Shown piece by piece: positions 1-6,783 of a stretch of 11,809 bases of DNA; position 1 is the first letter of the stretch; each line of letters begins with the position of its first letter. The notes below the pieces were generated by a model. The model ran no database searches. It had not been told where the DNA came from and saw only the letters and a list, made by a program, of their open reading frames with translations. The stretch lies in NCBI GenBank assembly GCA_025963345.1, contig JAOPUS010000053.1, positions 1-11,809 of the forward strand. The letters are read 5' to 3'. The stretch comes from Blastococcus sp. (GTDB lineage Bacteria; Actinomycetota; Actinomycetes; Mycobacteriales; Geodermatophilaceae). A program made the position numbers and the translations under genes.

Positions 1-3000
1 CAGCTGTCCTTCGACGACCTCTTCGGCGACGCGCCCACCGAGCCCGCGGCTCCGCGGCGGCTGCTCGACCCCGCCGAGGTGGCCGCCCGGTGCGGGCTGT
101 CCTACGCCCCCTCGCCGGAGCAGGCCCGGGTGGTCTCCGCTCCGCCGGACCGGCCGCTCGTGGTCGTGGCCGGCGCGGGGTCGGGCAAGACGGAGACCAT
201 GGCCGCCCGAGTCTCGTGGCTCGTGGCCAACCGGCTGGTGGAGCCGGAGGCCATTCTCGGGCTCACGTTCACCCGCAAGGCGGCCAGTGAGCTCAACGAG
301 CGCGTGCGTCTGCGCCTGGGTGCGCTCGCCCGCCACCCGGCGACCGACGCGGACCTCCGCCGCCGGCTCGACATCGCCCAGCCGACCGTCTCCACCTACC
401 ACGGGTACGCGGCGGCGCTGGTCGCCGAGCACGGCCTGCGGATCGGGGTCGAGCCCGGTGCCGGAGTGCTCGGCCCGGCGATGTGCTGGGGCCAGGCCGC
501 CACGGTCGTGACGTCCTGGACCGGCGACATGAGCGACGTCCCGCTGACCCTGCTCACCACGGTGGAGGACGTGCTGGCGCTCGCTTCCGAGCTCGGCGAG
601 CACGACATCAGCCCGGCGGCCCTGCGCTCGTGGACCACCCGGCTGGAGGCGCAGATCGCCGGCTACCCGGACGCCCCACGCAAGAAGGGGCCCTACAAGG
701 ACGTCAGCGACGTGCTCGCCCGCCAGCGGGCCCGCGTGGCCCTGCTGCCGCTGGTCGAGGCGTTCGAGTCGCGCAAGCGCGCTGCGGGCGCCATCGACTA
801 CGCCGACCAGGTCGCCTACGCCGCGCGGATCGCGGTCGCCTCGGCCGAGGTCGGCCGCCGGGAGCGCGCCCGGTGGAAGGTCGTCCTGCTCGACGAGTAC
901 CAGGACACCAGCGTCGGCCAGCTCCGGATGCTCGAAGCCCTGTTCGGCCGCGAGACCGGCCACCCGGTGCTCGCCGTCGGCGACCCCCGCCAGTCGATCT
1001 ACGGCTGGCGTGGAGCGTCAGCCGGCACCATCGAGCGCTTCGCCCGCACCTTCCCCGGTGTTCGGGACCGTCGCGCCGAACGGCTCACTCTGGCCACCAG
1101 CTGGCGCAACGACGACGCCGTCCTCGCCGTCGCCAACGCGGTGTCGGGGATGCTGCCGCCACCCGATCAGCCGCTGCCCGACCTCGCCCCGGCGCCCACG
1201 GCGGGCCGGGGCGCGGTGAGCGTCGGCCTGTACGGGACGGTGGCCGAGGAGACCGAAGCCCTCGCCGACCGGCTGGCCGCGTGCTGGAACGGGACCGACG
1301 CGGCGCTGCCCGGCCGGGCGGACCGACGGCGGCCCACCGTGGCGGTGCTGGTCCGGGCCCGCAAGCAGCTGCCGGGCATTGCCGCGGCCCTGCGCGAACG
1401 TGGGGTGCCGGTGGAGGTCGTCGGTCTCGGCGGCCTGCTCGAGGTACCCGAGGTGTCCGACGTCGTCGCCACGCTGACCGTGCTGGTCGACCCGACCGCC
1501 GGTGACGCGCTCGGCCGGCTGATCACCGGTGCTCGCTGGCGGATCGGCCCGCGGGACCTCGCCGCCCTGGAGACCCGCGCCCGGGCACTCGTCCACGCGC
1601 GCCGCCCGGCCCGTCCCGAGGAGTCCGACGATGGCGCCGCACCGAAGTCCGAGCCGCCGTCGGAACGCGGCAGCATCGTGGAAGCGCTCGACGACCTCGG
1701 TGGGCCGGACGCCTACTCGGCGGCGGGCTACCGGCGACTCCGGCGACTCGGCGCGGAGCTGGGCCACCTGCGTACCCGGCTGAGCGAGTCACTGCCCGAC
1801 CTGGTCGACGAGGTCGCCCGCACCCTGGGCCTGGAGACCGAGCTGGCCAGCGCCCCGGGCGCCAGCCCGGCCGGGGCGCGGGCGCAGCTCGACGCCCTGC
1901 ACGGCGTCGCCGCGGAGTTCACCGAACTGGCCGAGCTGCCGTCGCTCCCGGCTTTCCTCGGTTATCTGCGCGACGCCGAGGAACGCGAGCGCGGCCTCGA
2001 ACCCGGCGAGGTGGCGGTCAACCCGGAGGCGGTGCAGCTGCTGACCGGGCACTCCAGCAAGGGGCTGGAGTGGGACGTCGTCGCCGTTCCGGGGATGACC
2101 AAGGACCAGTTCCCGGCCAAGGCCGACACCAGCGACTCCTGGATCAAGGACCCCGGCGCGGTGCCCGCCGAGCTGCGGCTCACCGACCGCGAGGAGCTGC
2201 CGCGGCTGCGCCTGCCGGTGCCCGGTTCCGGCGACCAGGCCGTGGTGAAGCAGGCACTGGAGGACTACGTCCAGGAGTGGAAGGACTTCGGGGTCGCCGA
2301 GGAGGTCCGGCTCGGCTACGTCGCGGTCACCCGCGCCCGGCACGTGCTGCTCTGCTCGGGCAGCTGGTGGCGGGACGGGAAGACGGTGTGTGGCCCCTCG
2401 TCGTTGCTGACCACCATCCGGGCCGCCTGCGAGGACGGCGCGGGCGAGGTAGTCCACTGGGCCGAGGCACCCGCGGACGACGCGACCAACCCGGCCTTGG
2501 AGGAGTGGCCTGTCGGGCAGTGGCCCGCCGATCCGCTGACCTCGGGACGGCGCCGCGCACTGAGTGCCGCCGCGGACCTGGTCACCGCGGCGGCGCCGCA
2601 CCCGCTGGACCCCGGGCTGGTGCTCGACGGCACCGATCCGCAGCTCGAGCAGTGGGTGCGCGACGCCGACCTTCTGCTGCGCGAGCGGGCGCGGGCAGCC
2701 AGCCCGACCGTCGACGTCCCGCTGCCCTCGCACCTGTCGGTATCGGCGCTGGTCACCCTGCGCCGCGACCCGGCCGAGCTGGCCCGGCGACTGCGGCGGC
2801 CGATGCCCGCGGCACCGGCACCGCAGGCCCGGCGGGGCACCGCCTTCCACACCTGGCTGGAGGAGCGGTTCGGTGCGGCGAAGCTGGTCGATCTGGACGA
2901 GCTCCCCGGTTCCGGCGACGAGTTCGCCGCGCCGGACGGCGCGCTGGCGGAGCTGCAGGAGGCGTTCCTGGCCAGCGAGTGGGCCGACCGGCAGCCGGCC

Positions 3001-3312
3001 GAGGTCGAGGTGCCGTTCGAGACGCCGCTCGGCCCGCTCACGCTGCGCGGTCGGATCGACGCCGTCTACGCAGACGGGGACGGCGGCTACGAGGTCATCG
3101 ACTGGAAGACCGGTCCGCCGCCGTCGGGCGCCGAACTGACCGCCGCCGGGGTGCAGTTGGCGGCCTACCGGCTGGGCTGGTCCCGGTTGACCGGAGTCCC
3201 GGTTGAACGGGTCAGCGCAGGCTTCCACCACGTCGCGGCGAAGGAGACCTTGCGGCCGGTCGACCTGCTGGACGACGCAGGCCTGCTCGCGCTGGTCACC
3301 GGCACCGCCTGA
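1..3312 (+). CDS. adnB: AdnB-like ATP-dependent helicase-nuclease subunit (5'-partial)
   Basis: Superfamily 1A (UvrD-type) motor fused to a C-terminal RecB-family nuclease; in actinobacteria AdnAB resects double-strand breaks. Codon numbers count from base 1. Motor motifs: Walker A GAGSGKTE 58-65, DEYQDT 298-303, GDPRQSIYGWRG 327-338, SWRN 367-370, TGHSSKGLEW 682-691, GYVAVTRAR 772-780. Nuclease motifs: GTAFH 946-950, then D1020, D1034-W-K1036, Q1052 and Y1056, so both modules look intact. No cysteine cluster is seen in the nuclease part. The frame is open back to base 1. A GTG at 79 is a poor start because the upstream residues LLDPAEVAARCG look like the family's N-terminal PxELAxxLG segment; the true start lies before the window. 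The 1103 visible residues match the roughly 1,100 of mycobacterial AdnB better than the slightly shorter AdnA. An adnA partner would be expected just upstream, unseen. Confidence 0.9.
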   Translation, partial: QLSFDDLFGDAPTEPAAPRRLLDPAEVAARCGLSYAPSPEQARVVSAPPDRPLVVVAGAGSGKTETMAARVSWLVANRLVEPEAILGLTFTRKAASELNERVRLRLGALARHPATDADLRRRLDIAQPTVSTYHGYAAALVAEHGLRIGVEPGAGVLGPAMCWGQAATVVTSWTGDMSDVPLTLLTTVEDVLALASELGEHDISPAALRSWTTRLEAQIAGYPDAPRKKGPYKDVSDVLARQRARVALLPLVEAFESRKRAAGAIDYADQVAYAARIAVASAEVGRRERARWKVVLLDEYQDTSVGQLRMLEALFGRETGHPVLAVGDPRQSIYGWRGASAGTIERFARTFPGVRDRRAERLTLATSWRNDDAVLAVANAVSGMLPPPDQPLPDLAPAPTAGRGAVSVGLYGTVAEETEALADRLAACWNGTDAALPGRADRRRPTVAVLVRARKQLPGIAAALRERGVPVEVVGLGGLLEVPEVSDVVATLTVLVDPTAGDALGRLITGARWRIGPRDLAALETRARALVHARRPARPEESDDGAAPKSEPPSERGSIVEALDDLGGPDAYSAAGYRRLRRLGAELGHLRTRLSESLPDLVDEVARTLGLETELASAPGASPAGARAQLDALHGVAAEFTELAELPSLPAFLGYLRDAEERERGLEPGEVAVNPEAVQLLTGHSSKGLEWDVVAVPGMTKDQFPAKADTSDSWIKDPGAVPAELRLTDREELPRLRLPVPGSGDQAVVKQALEDYVQEWKDFGVAEEVRLGYVAVTRARHVLLCSGSWWRDGKTVCGPSSLLTTIRAACEDGAGEVVHWAEAPADDATNPALEEWPVGQWPADPLTSGRRRALSAAADLVTAAAPHPLDPGLVLDGTDPQLEQWVRDADLLLRERARAASPTVDVPLPSHLSVSALVTLRRDPAELARRLRRPMPAAPAPQARRGTAFHTWLEERFGAAKLVDLDELPGSGDEFAAPDGALAELQEAFLASEWADRQPAEVEVPFETPLGPLTLRGRIDAVYADGDGGYEVIDWKTGPPPSGAELTAAGVQLAAYRLGWSRLTGVPVERVSAGFHHVAAKETLRPVDLLDDAGLLALVTGTA

Positions 3313-3341
3313 TCAGGGCCCGTTCCGTCGTCCAGCGCTCA

Positions 3342-3357
3342 ATCGCGGCCGCGCGAT
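3342..3357. terminator. Candidate terminator hairpin after adnB
   Basis: A perfect 6-bp stem ATCGCG-GCCG-CGCGAT with a 4-nt loop starts 29 nt after the adnB stop codon. There is no T-tract, which is common for actinobacterial terminators. The stem is short, so the terminator role is an inference from its position between convergent genes. Confidence 0.4.
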
Positions 3358-3376
3358 ATGTCGACAGGTCGAACAC

Positions 3377-3423
3377 GAACGGGCCGAATCCGGCGTGATC
3401 CCGCTTCGGCAGGCAGCCCGTTC
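3377..3423. repeat. Interrupted inverted repeat
   Basis: GAACGGGC (3377-3384) pairs with GCCCGTTC (3416-3423), and the inner CGAA (3385-3388) pairs with TTCG (3405-3408), giving a bulged stem-loop. A further copy of GGCCCGTTC at 3317-3325 could pair with 3377-3385 instead, so alternative foldings exist. Function is unknown; it may contribute to termination between the convergent genes. Confidence 0.35.
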
Positions 3424-3433
3424 CACCGCCTCC

Positions 3434-3489
3434 GTCGTGGTCGCCTGTCGGCTCGACGCCTTGCGCTTGCGCACAGGTGCGATCACGAC
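3434..3489 (+). repeat. Long stem-loop in the post-adnB spacer
   Basis: GTCGTGGTCGC (3434-3444) pairs with GCGATCACGAC (3479-3489) over 11 pairs. One is a G-T (G-U) wobble that would be a C-A mismatch in a minus-strand transcript, so the fold favours plus-strand RNA. After a 2-nt bulge, CTGT (3445-3448) pairs with ACAG (3473-3476), giving 15 pairs in all. It could be a terminator or attenuator for adnB read-through, or part of a structured RNA. Confidence 0.35.
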
Positions 3490-3583
3490 CGTCAGCGGAG
3501 TGCCGTTGACCACCGGCGTCATCCCGAAAGGCCTCGTCCCCCTCGTCGTCAGGTGAAGCGGCGAAGCTGAGCACGCCCACCGG

Positions 3584-4435
3584 TCACGCCGAGGCGATGC
3601 GGTCGAGGATCGCGGCGGCCAGCTGATCCGGCGCCTGCTCGGGGATCCAGTGCGTGATCCCCGGCAGCTCCACGAACCGGTAGTCACCGGTCACGTAGTT
3701 GGCGCACGCCTCGGCCGCGGTCCGGCCGATCGCGACGTCGCCGTCGCTCCACACGTAGGTCGTCGGCACCTCGATCGGGGCCACCCGCTCGCTCGAGCTC
3801 ATCGCCCGGTACCAGTTCAGGGCCGCGCTGAGCGCCCCCGGCGCCGACAGCACGGCCACGTACTCCTCGATAGCCTCGGCCGGCACCCCGGAGTCGCCCT
3901 CACCGCCGGACAGCATCCGCCGCAGCCGGCGGGCGCCGTCGGCGAGCAGGACCTCCTCGGCCTTGCCCTCCTGCCAGAACAGCCGGATGTAGGCCGACCG
4001 CTCCTTCTGCTCGGGGTCCGTCCGGTAGGCCACCGTGTACGCCGCCGGATGCGGCACCGAGACGGCGGTCAGGGACCGCACGCGGTCGGAGTGCCAGGCC
4101 GCCAGTGCCCACGCCACGTTGGCGCCCCAGTCGTGGCCGACGACGTCGGCCTGCGGCAGGTCCAGGGCGGTCATGAGGTCCGCGGTCACCTGGGTGAGGC
4201 TCTGCGTGGAGTAGGCGCCCACCTCGTCGGGCCGGGCGCCGGGGGAGTAGCCGAGCTGGTCCGGGGCGTACGTGCGCAGCCCGGCCCGGGCGAGGAGCGG
4301 ACTGACCGCGGCCCAGGACGCCGAGGTCTCGGGGAAGCCGTGCAGCAGCAGCACCGGCCGGCCGTCCTCGGGGCCGTCGGCCCGCACATCGAAGGTCAGG
4401 TCACCGACGTCGACGTGCAGCAGCTCCTCGGACAT
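3584..4435 (-). CDS. Alpha/beta hydrolase, epoxide-hydrolase-like
   Basis: A 283-residue soluble alpha/beta-hydrolase with no signal peptide. The oxyanion-side motif HGFPE is at 32-36. The nucleophile elbow GHDWGA (100-105) carries Asp102 rather than Ser, which points to the epoxide hydrolase / haloalkane dehalogenase branch that forms an alkyl-enzyme ester. Asp231 or Asp233 in the SDGD segment is the probable acid and His262 (THW) the catalytic base. The cap has Y149 and an NWYR motif with Y209, compatible with the two epoxide-activating tyrosines of epoxide hydrolases, so I favour that over dehalogenase. The substrate cannot be told. The ATG start sits 7 nt after a TAGCGT box, which suggests leaderless transcription. 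It is divergent from the M20 dipeptidase gene (57-bp gap) and convergent with adnB. A functional link to either is not evident. Confidence 0.85.
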   Translation of the reverse strand: MSEELLHVDVGDLTFDVRADGPEDGRPVLLLHGFPETSASWAAVSPLLARAGLRTYAPDQLGYSPGARPDEVGAYSTQSLTQVTADLMTALDLPQADVVGHDWGANVAWALAAWHSDRVRSLTAVSVPHPAAYTVAYRTDPEQKERSAYIRLFWQEGKAEEVLLADGARRLRRMLSGGEGDSGVPAEAIEEYVAVLSAPGALSAALNWYRAMSSSERVAPIEVPTTYVWSDGDVAIGRTAAEACANYVTGDYRFVELPGITHWIPEQAPDQLAAAILDRIASA

Positions 4436-4442
4436 GCCCCGG

Positions 4443-4448
4443 ACGCTA
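4443..4448 (-). promoter_or_regulatory. Predicted -10 box of the hydrolase gene
   Basis: Reading on the minus strand, TAGCGT is followed by 7 nt (CCGGGGC) and then the ATG. This spacing puts the transcription start at or next to the start codon, so the mRNA would be leaderless. No recognisable -35 hexamer is seen. Confidence 0.45.
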
Positions 4449-4454
4449 GCCCGA

Positions 4455-4486
4455 CGACCGTGCGGCCGCTGGCGTCGCTACGGTCG
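4455..4486. promoter_or_regulatory. Inverted repeat in divergent promoter region
   Basis: CGACCGT (4455-4461) and ACGGTCG (4480-4486) form a 7-bp inverted repeat with an 18-nt spacer that itself holds the palindrome GCGGCCGC (4462-4469). The right arm overlaps the predicted -10 box of the dipeptidase gene. It could be an operator shared by the two divergent genes; chance is a real alternative in such GC-rich DNA. Confidence 0.25.
4479..4484 (+). promoter_or_regulatory. Predicted -10 box of the M20 dipeptidase gene
   Basis: TACGGT lies 8 nt before the GTG start at 4493, and no Shine-Dalgarno sequence is present. Both facts support a leaderless transcript and support choosing this GTG as the start. 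Confidence 0.45.
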
Positions 4487-4492
4487 GCTCCC

Positions 4493-5938
4493 GTGACCAG
4501 CAGCGCAGAGCACTCCGAAGCAGGGCACTCCACCGCAGAGCGCGACTTCGTCCTCGCCCACCTCGACGACCTCCATGCCGACCTCGACGCCTGGCTGCGC
4601 ATCCCGTCGATCTCCGCGGACCCCGCGCACGCCCCGGACGTGGCAGACAGCGCCGCCTGGCTGGCCGAGGCGCTGCGCCGCGTCGGCTTCCCGACCGTCG
4701 AGATCTGGCCGACCCCCGGCGCCCCCGCGGTCTTCGCCGAGTGGCCCTCGGCGGACGCCGGCGCCCCGGTCGCCCTCGTCTACGGCCACCACGACGTCCA
4801 ACCGGTCGATCCGCTGGAGCTGTGGGAGCACCCCCCGTTCGAACCCACCGTCGTCGAGGGCCCCGACGGCCCGGAGCTGCACGCCCGCGGCGCCATCGAC
4901 GACAAGGGCAACGTGGCCTTCCACCTGCTCGGTATGCGGGCCCATCTGGCCGCGACCGGTCGGGACACCCCCGCGGTGACCGTCAAGTTGCTCATCGAGG
5001 GTGAGGAGGAATCGGGGTCACCGCACTTCGCCGCGCTGCTCCGGGAGCGCGCCGACCGGCTGACCTGCGACGTCGTCGTCGTCAGCGACACGGGCATGGC
5101 CGCCCACGACGTGCCGAGTGCGGTCGTCGCCATGCGCGGCCTCGCCGACGCCGAGATCACCCTCCGAGGGCCCGCCGTCGACCTGCACTCCGGCTCCTTC
5201 GGCGGCGCCGTCCCCAACCCTCTGCACGCGATGGCGCAGCTGCTCGCCGCGCTTCACGACGAGCAGGGGCGCGTCACCCTGCCCGGGTTCTACGACAAGG
5301 TCCGCCCGCTGTCGGACCGGGAGCGCGAGCTGATGGCCCGGGTGCCCTTCGACGAGCAGGAGTGGCTCGACGGTCCGGCGGCGTCCCGGGTCGCGACCGG
5401 CGAGGAGGGCTTCAGCACCCTCGAGCGGCTCGGGGCCCGGCCGACGGCCGAGGTCAACGGCATGTGGGGCGGCTACACCGGCCCGGGCCACAAGACGATC
5501 ATCCCGGCGGAGGCGCACGCCAAGCTCACCTTCCGGCTGGTCTCCGAGCAGCGCCCCGAGGACGTCGGTCCGCAGCTGCGCGCCTGGGTGGAGGCCAACC
5601 TGCCCGCCGGCATCGAGGCCGAGGTGCACACCCCGCCCGGTGGCGTCTCCCCGTGCTCCAGCGATCTCGACTCCCCGGCCATGGGTGCCCTGCTCGCCGC
5701 CATCGCGCAGGCCTGGGACAGCGAGCCGAGTGAGGTGCTCTACCTCCGCGAGGGCGGCAGCGGGCCCGAGGCCGACCTCGTCGAGGCCCTGGACGCGCCG
5801 CTGTTGTTCCTGGGCGCCGGCCTGCCGACCGACCGCATCCACTCGCCGAACGAGCGCGTCCTGCTGCCGATGCTCCACCGCGGCGCCGAGGCGGCCGCCC
5901 ATCTGTGGCGTGAGCTCGGGCAGATGCGACTGGGCTAG
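4493..5938 (+). CDS. M20-family metallo-dipeptidase
   Basis: A 481-residue cytoplasmic di-zinc peptidase of the M20 dipeptidase group (carnosinase/PepV-like), which releases amino acids from dipeptides or similar small peptides. The metal site is complete: GHHDVQP gives ligand H99 and D101; RGAIDDKG gives bridging D136; EGEEESGS gives the general base E172 and ligand E173; VVVSDTG gives D199; and the C-terminal IHSPNE gives H450. The inserted dimerisation lid contains LHSGSFGG, as in the family. The frame is open far upstream, but that stretch lies antisense to the hydrolase gene. The GTG at 4493 follows a TACGGT box and gives a family-typical length. The stop codon overlaps the stop of the convergent methyltransferase gene by 4 bp. 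The exact substrate is not predictable. Confidence 0.93.
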   Translation: MTSSAEHSEAGHSTAERDFVLAHLDDLHADLDAWLRIPSISADPAHAPDVADSAAWLAEALRRVGFPTVEIWPTPGAPAVFAEWPSADAGAPVALVYGHHDVQPVDPLELWEHPPFEPTVVEGPDGPELHARGAIDDKGNVAFHLLGMRAHLAATGRDTPAVTVKLLIEGEEESGSPHFAALLRERADRLTCDVVVVSDTGMAAHDVPSAVVAMRGLADAEITLRGPAVDLHSGSFGGAVPNPLHAMAQLLAALHDEQGRVTLPGFYDKVRPLSDRERELMARVPFDEQEWLDGPAASRVATGEEGFSTLERLGARPTAEVNGMWGGYTGPGHKTIIPAEAHAKLTFRLVSEQRPEDVGPQLRAWVEANLPAGIEAEVHTPPGGVSPCSSDLDSPAMGALLAAIAQAWDSEPSEVLYLREGGSGPEADLVEALDAPLLFLGAGLPTDRIHSPNERVLLPMLHRGAEAAAHLWRELGQMRLG

Positions 5939-6711
5939 CTCCTCGTGCCGACGACGACGGTGGCGCCCCGTTCGTCGTCGGCCACCACCCGGCCCCGTAG
6001 CCCGGCGGCGGTCACGGTCTCGACGGCGTCCGACGCCTGGTCCTCGCTGGTCTCGAACAGCAGCGAGCCGCCCGGGGCCAGCCAGGCCGGGGCGGCCTCG
6101 ATCACCCGGCGTGCGACGTCCAGGCCGTCCGCGCCGCCGTCGAGCGCCACCCGCGCCTCGTGCAGCCGGGCCTCCGGCGGCATCAGCGCGATCGCGTCGC
6201 TCGGCACGTACGGCACGTTGGCCAGCAGTACGTCCACCCGGCCCCGCAGCGCCGGAGGAAGCGCCTCATACAGGTCCCCCTCAAAGGCCTGCCCGCCCAC
6301 CCGGGCGACGTTTCCCCGGGCACACGAGACGGCGGCGGGGTCGACGTCCGCGGCGTGCAGCTCGACACCGTCGACGGCGGTGGCGACCGCGACGCCGAGG
6401 GCGCCCGATCCGCAGCAGAGGTCGACGACCACAGCGCGCGGCCCGGCCAGGGCGATCGCCTCCTCCACCAGGAACTCGGTGCGGCGGCGCGGGACGAAGA
6501 CCCCGGCCGCGACGGCGATCCGCAGCCCGCTGAACTCCGCCCAGCCGAGGACGTGTTCGAGCGGCTCGCCGGCGACCCGCCGTTCCACGAGGGCGTCCAG
6601 CTCGGCCGCCGTCCGGACCTCCTGCAGGAGCAGGCGTGCCTCGTCCTCGGCGAACACGCAGCCCGCGGCGCGCAGCCGGAGGACGACGGTTTCTTCACGG
6701 GACTCGGACAT
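5935..6711 (-). CDS. PrmC/HemK-related putative protein-glutamine N5-methyltransferase
   Basis: A 258-residue SAM-dependent class I methyltransferase. A short helical N-terminal domain (about 1-60) ends in GEPLEHVLGWAEFSG, which resembles the PrmC GEPLQYILG-type linker. The Rossmann fold follows: motif I DLCCGSG 97-103, an acidic ribose-binding region AADVDP 120-125, GD 145-146, and the catalytic-loop position NVPY 165-168. PrmC itself, which methylates the GGQ glutamine of release factors, has NPPY there. The NVPY variant and short N-terminus suggest the PrmC-related actinobacterial family of unknown substrate rather than the housekeeping prmC, which normally sits next to prfA; no prfA is nearby here. 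The gene is convergent with the dipeptidase gene (shared CTAG stop) and divergent from the DUF2510 gene. Confidence 0.85.
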   Translation of the reverse strand: MSESREETVVLRLRAAGCVFAEDEARLLLQEVRTAAELDALVERRVAGEPLEHVLGWAEFSGLRIAVAAGVFVPRRRTEFLVEEAIALAGPRAVVVDLCCGSGALGVAVATAVDGVELHAADVDPAAVSCARGNVARVGGQAFEGDLYEALPPALRGRVDVLLANVPYVPSDAIALMPPEARLHEARVALDGGADGLDVARRVIEAAPAWLAPGGSLLFETSEDQASDAVETVTAAGLRGRVVADDERGATVVVGTRS

Positions 6712-6720
6712 GGGGCCGGG

Positions 6721-6726
6721 ACGCTA
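6721..6726 (-). promoter_or_regulatory. Predicted -10 box of the methyltransferase gene
   Basis: On the minus strand TAGCGT is followed by 9 nt and the ATG at 6711. It is the same hexamer, at nearly the same distance, as before the hydrolase gene. The 5' leader would be 0-3 nt, so no room remains for a Shine-Dalgarno site. Confidence 0.4.
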
Positions 6727-6747
6727 CCCGTCCGAGCGCCGCACGTC

Positions 6748-6765
6748 CGGGGACGGACGTCCCCG
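6748..6765. promoter_or_regulatory. Palindrome in the DUF2510 promoter region
   Basis: CGGGGAC-GGAC-GTCCCCG is a 7-bp inverted repeat with a 4-nt spacer, containing the smaller palindrome GGACGTCC (6755-6762). ACGTCC also occurs directly at 6743-6748. The palindrome covers where the -35 element of the downstream promoter would lie, as expected for an operator; no known regulator is recognised. Confidence 0.3.
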
Positions 6766-6771
6766 TCGTCC

Positions 6772-6777
6772 TAGGGT
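6772..6777 (+). promoter_or_regulatory. Predicted -10 box of the DUF2510 gene
   Basis: TAGGGT is 6 nt before the GTG start at 6784. A GGAG at 6778-6781 is only 2 nt from the start codon, too close to act as a normal ribosome binding site, so a leaderless transcript is the better reading. Confidence 0.45.
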
Positions 6778-6783
6778 GGAGCC

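Larger units (their letters stand above)
3313..3583. other. Non-coding spacer with several inverted repeats
   Basis: This 271-base stretch separates the convergent adnB and hydrolase genes. I see no convincing gene in it: its reading frames lack the strong third-position G/C bias of all neighbouring genes, and its composition is less GC-extreme. It holds at least three inverted repeats (listed separately) and the sequence GCCCGTTC at 3318-3325 and 3416-3423, with its reverse complement at 3377-3384. Transcription stop signals for both flanking genes are expected here. It could also be a degenerate repeat element or contain a small structured RNA; sequence alone does not decide. Confidence 0.6.

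Noticed and set aside
79..81. GTG as the start codon of adnB
   Set aside because: The frame is open to base 1 with normal coding composition, and the residues just before it fit the family's N-terminus, so the true start is upstream.
1730..1750. Short direct repeat CGGCGACTC in adnB
   Set aside because: It encodes a natural RLRRL helix segment; a two-copy codon-level repeat in GC-rich coding DNA is not notable.
1789..3231. Long minus-strand open frame opposite adnB
   Set aside because: A mirror of strong codon bias on the coding strand; the translation is Arg/Gly/Val-rich with no domain.
3313..3522. Possible small minus-strand gene of 69 residues (Arg/Lys-rich, with a CSTC segment)
   Set aside because: Third-position bias is weaker than in neighbouring genes, no good ribosome site or -10 box is seen, and the region is better explained by inverted repeats.
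3650..4492. In-frame N-terminal extension of the M20 dipeptidase
   Set aside because: It lies entirely antisense to the well-supported hydrolase gene, has low-complexity translation, and the GTG at 4493 gives a family-typical protein with its own -10 box.
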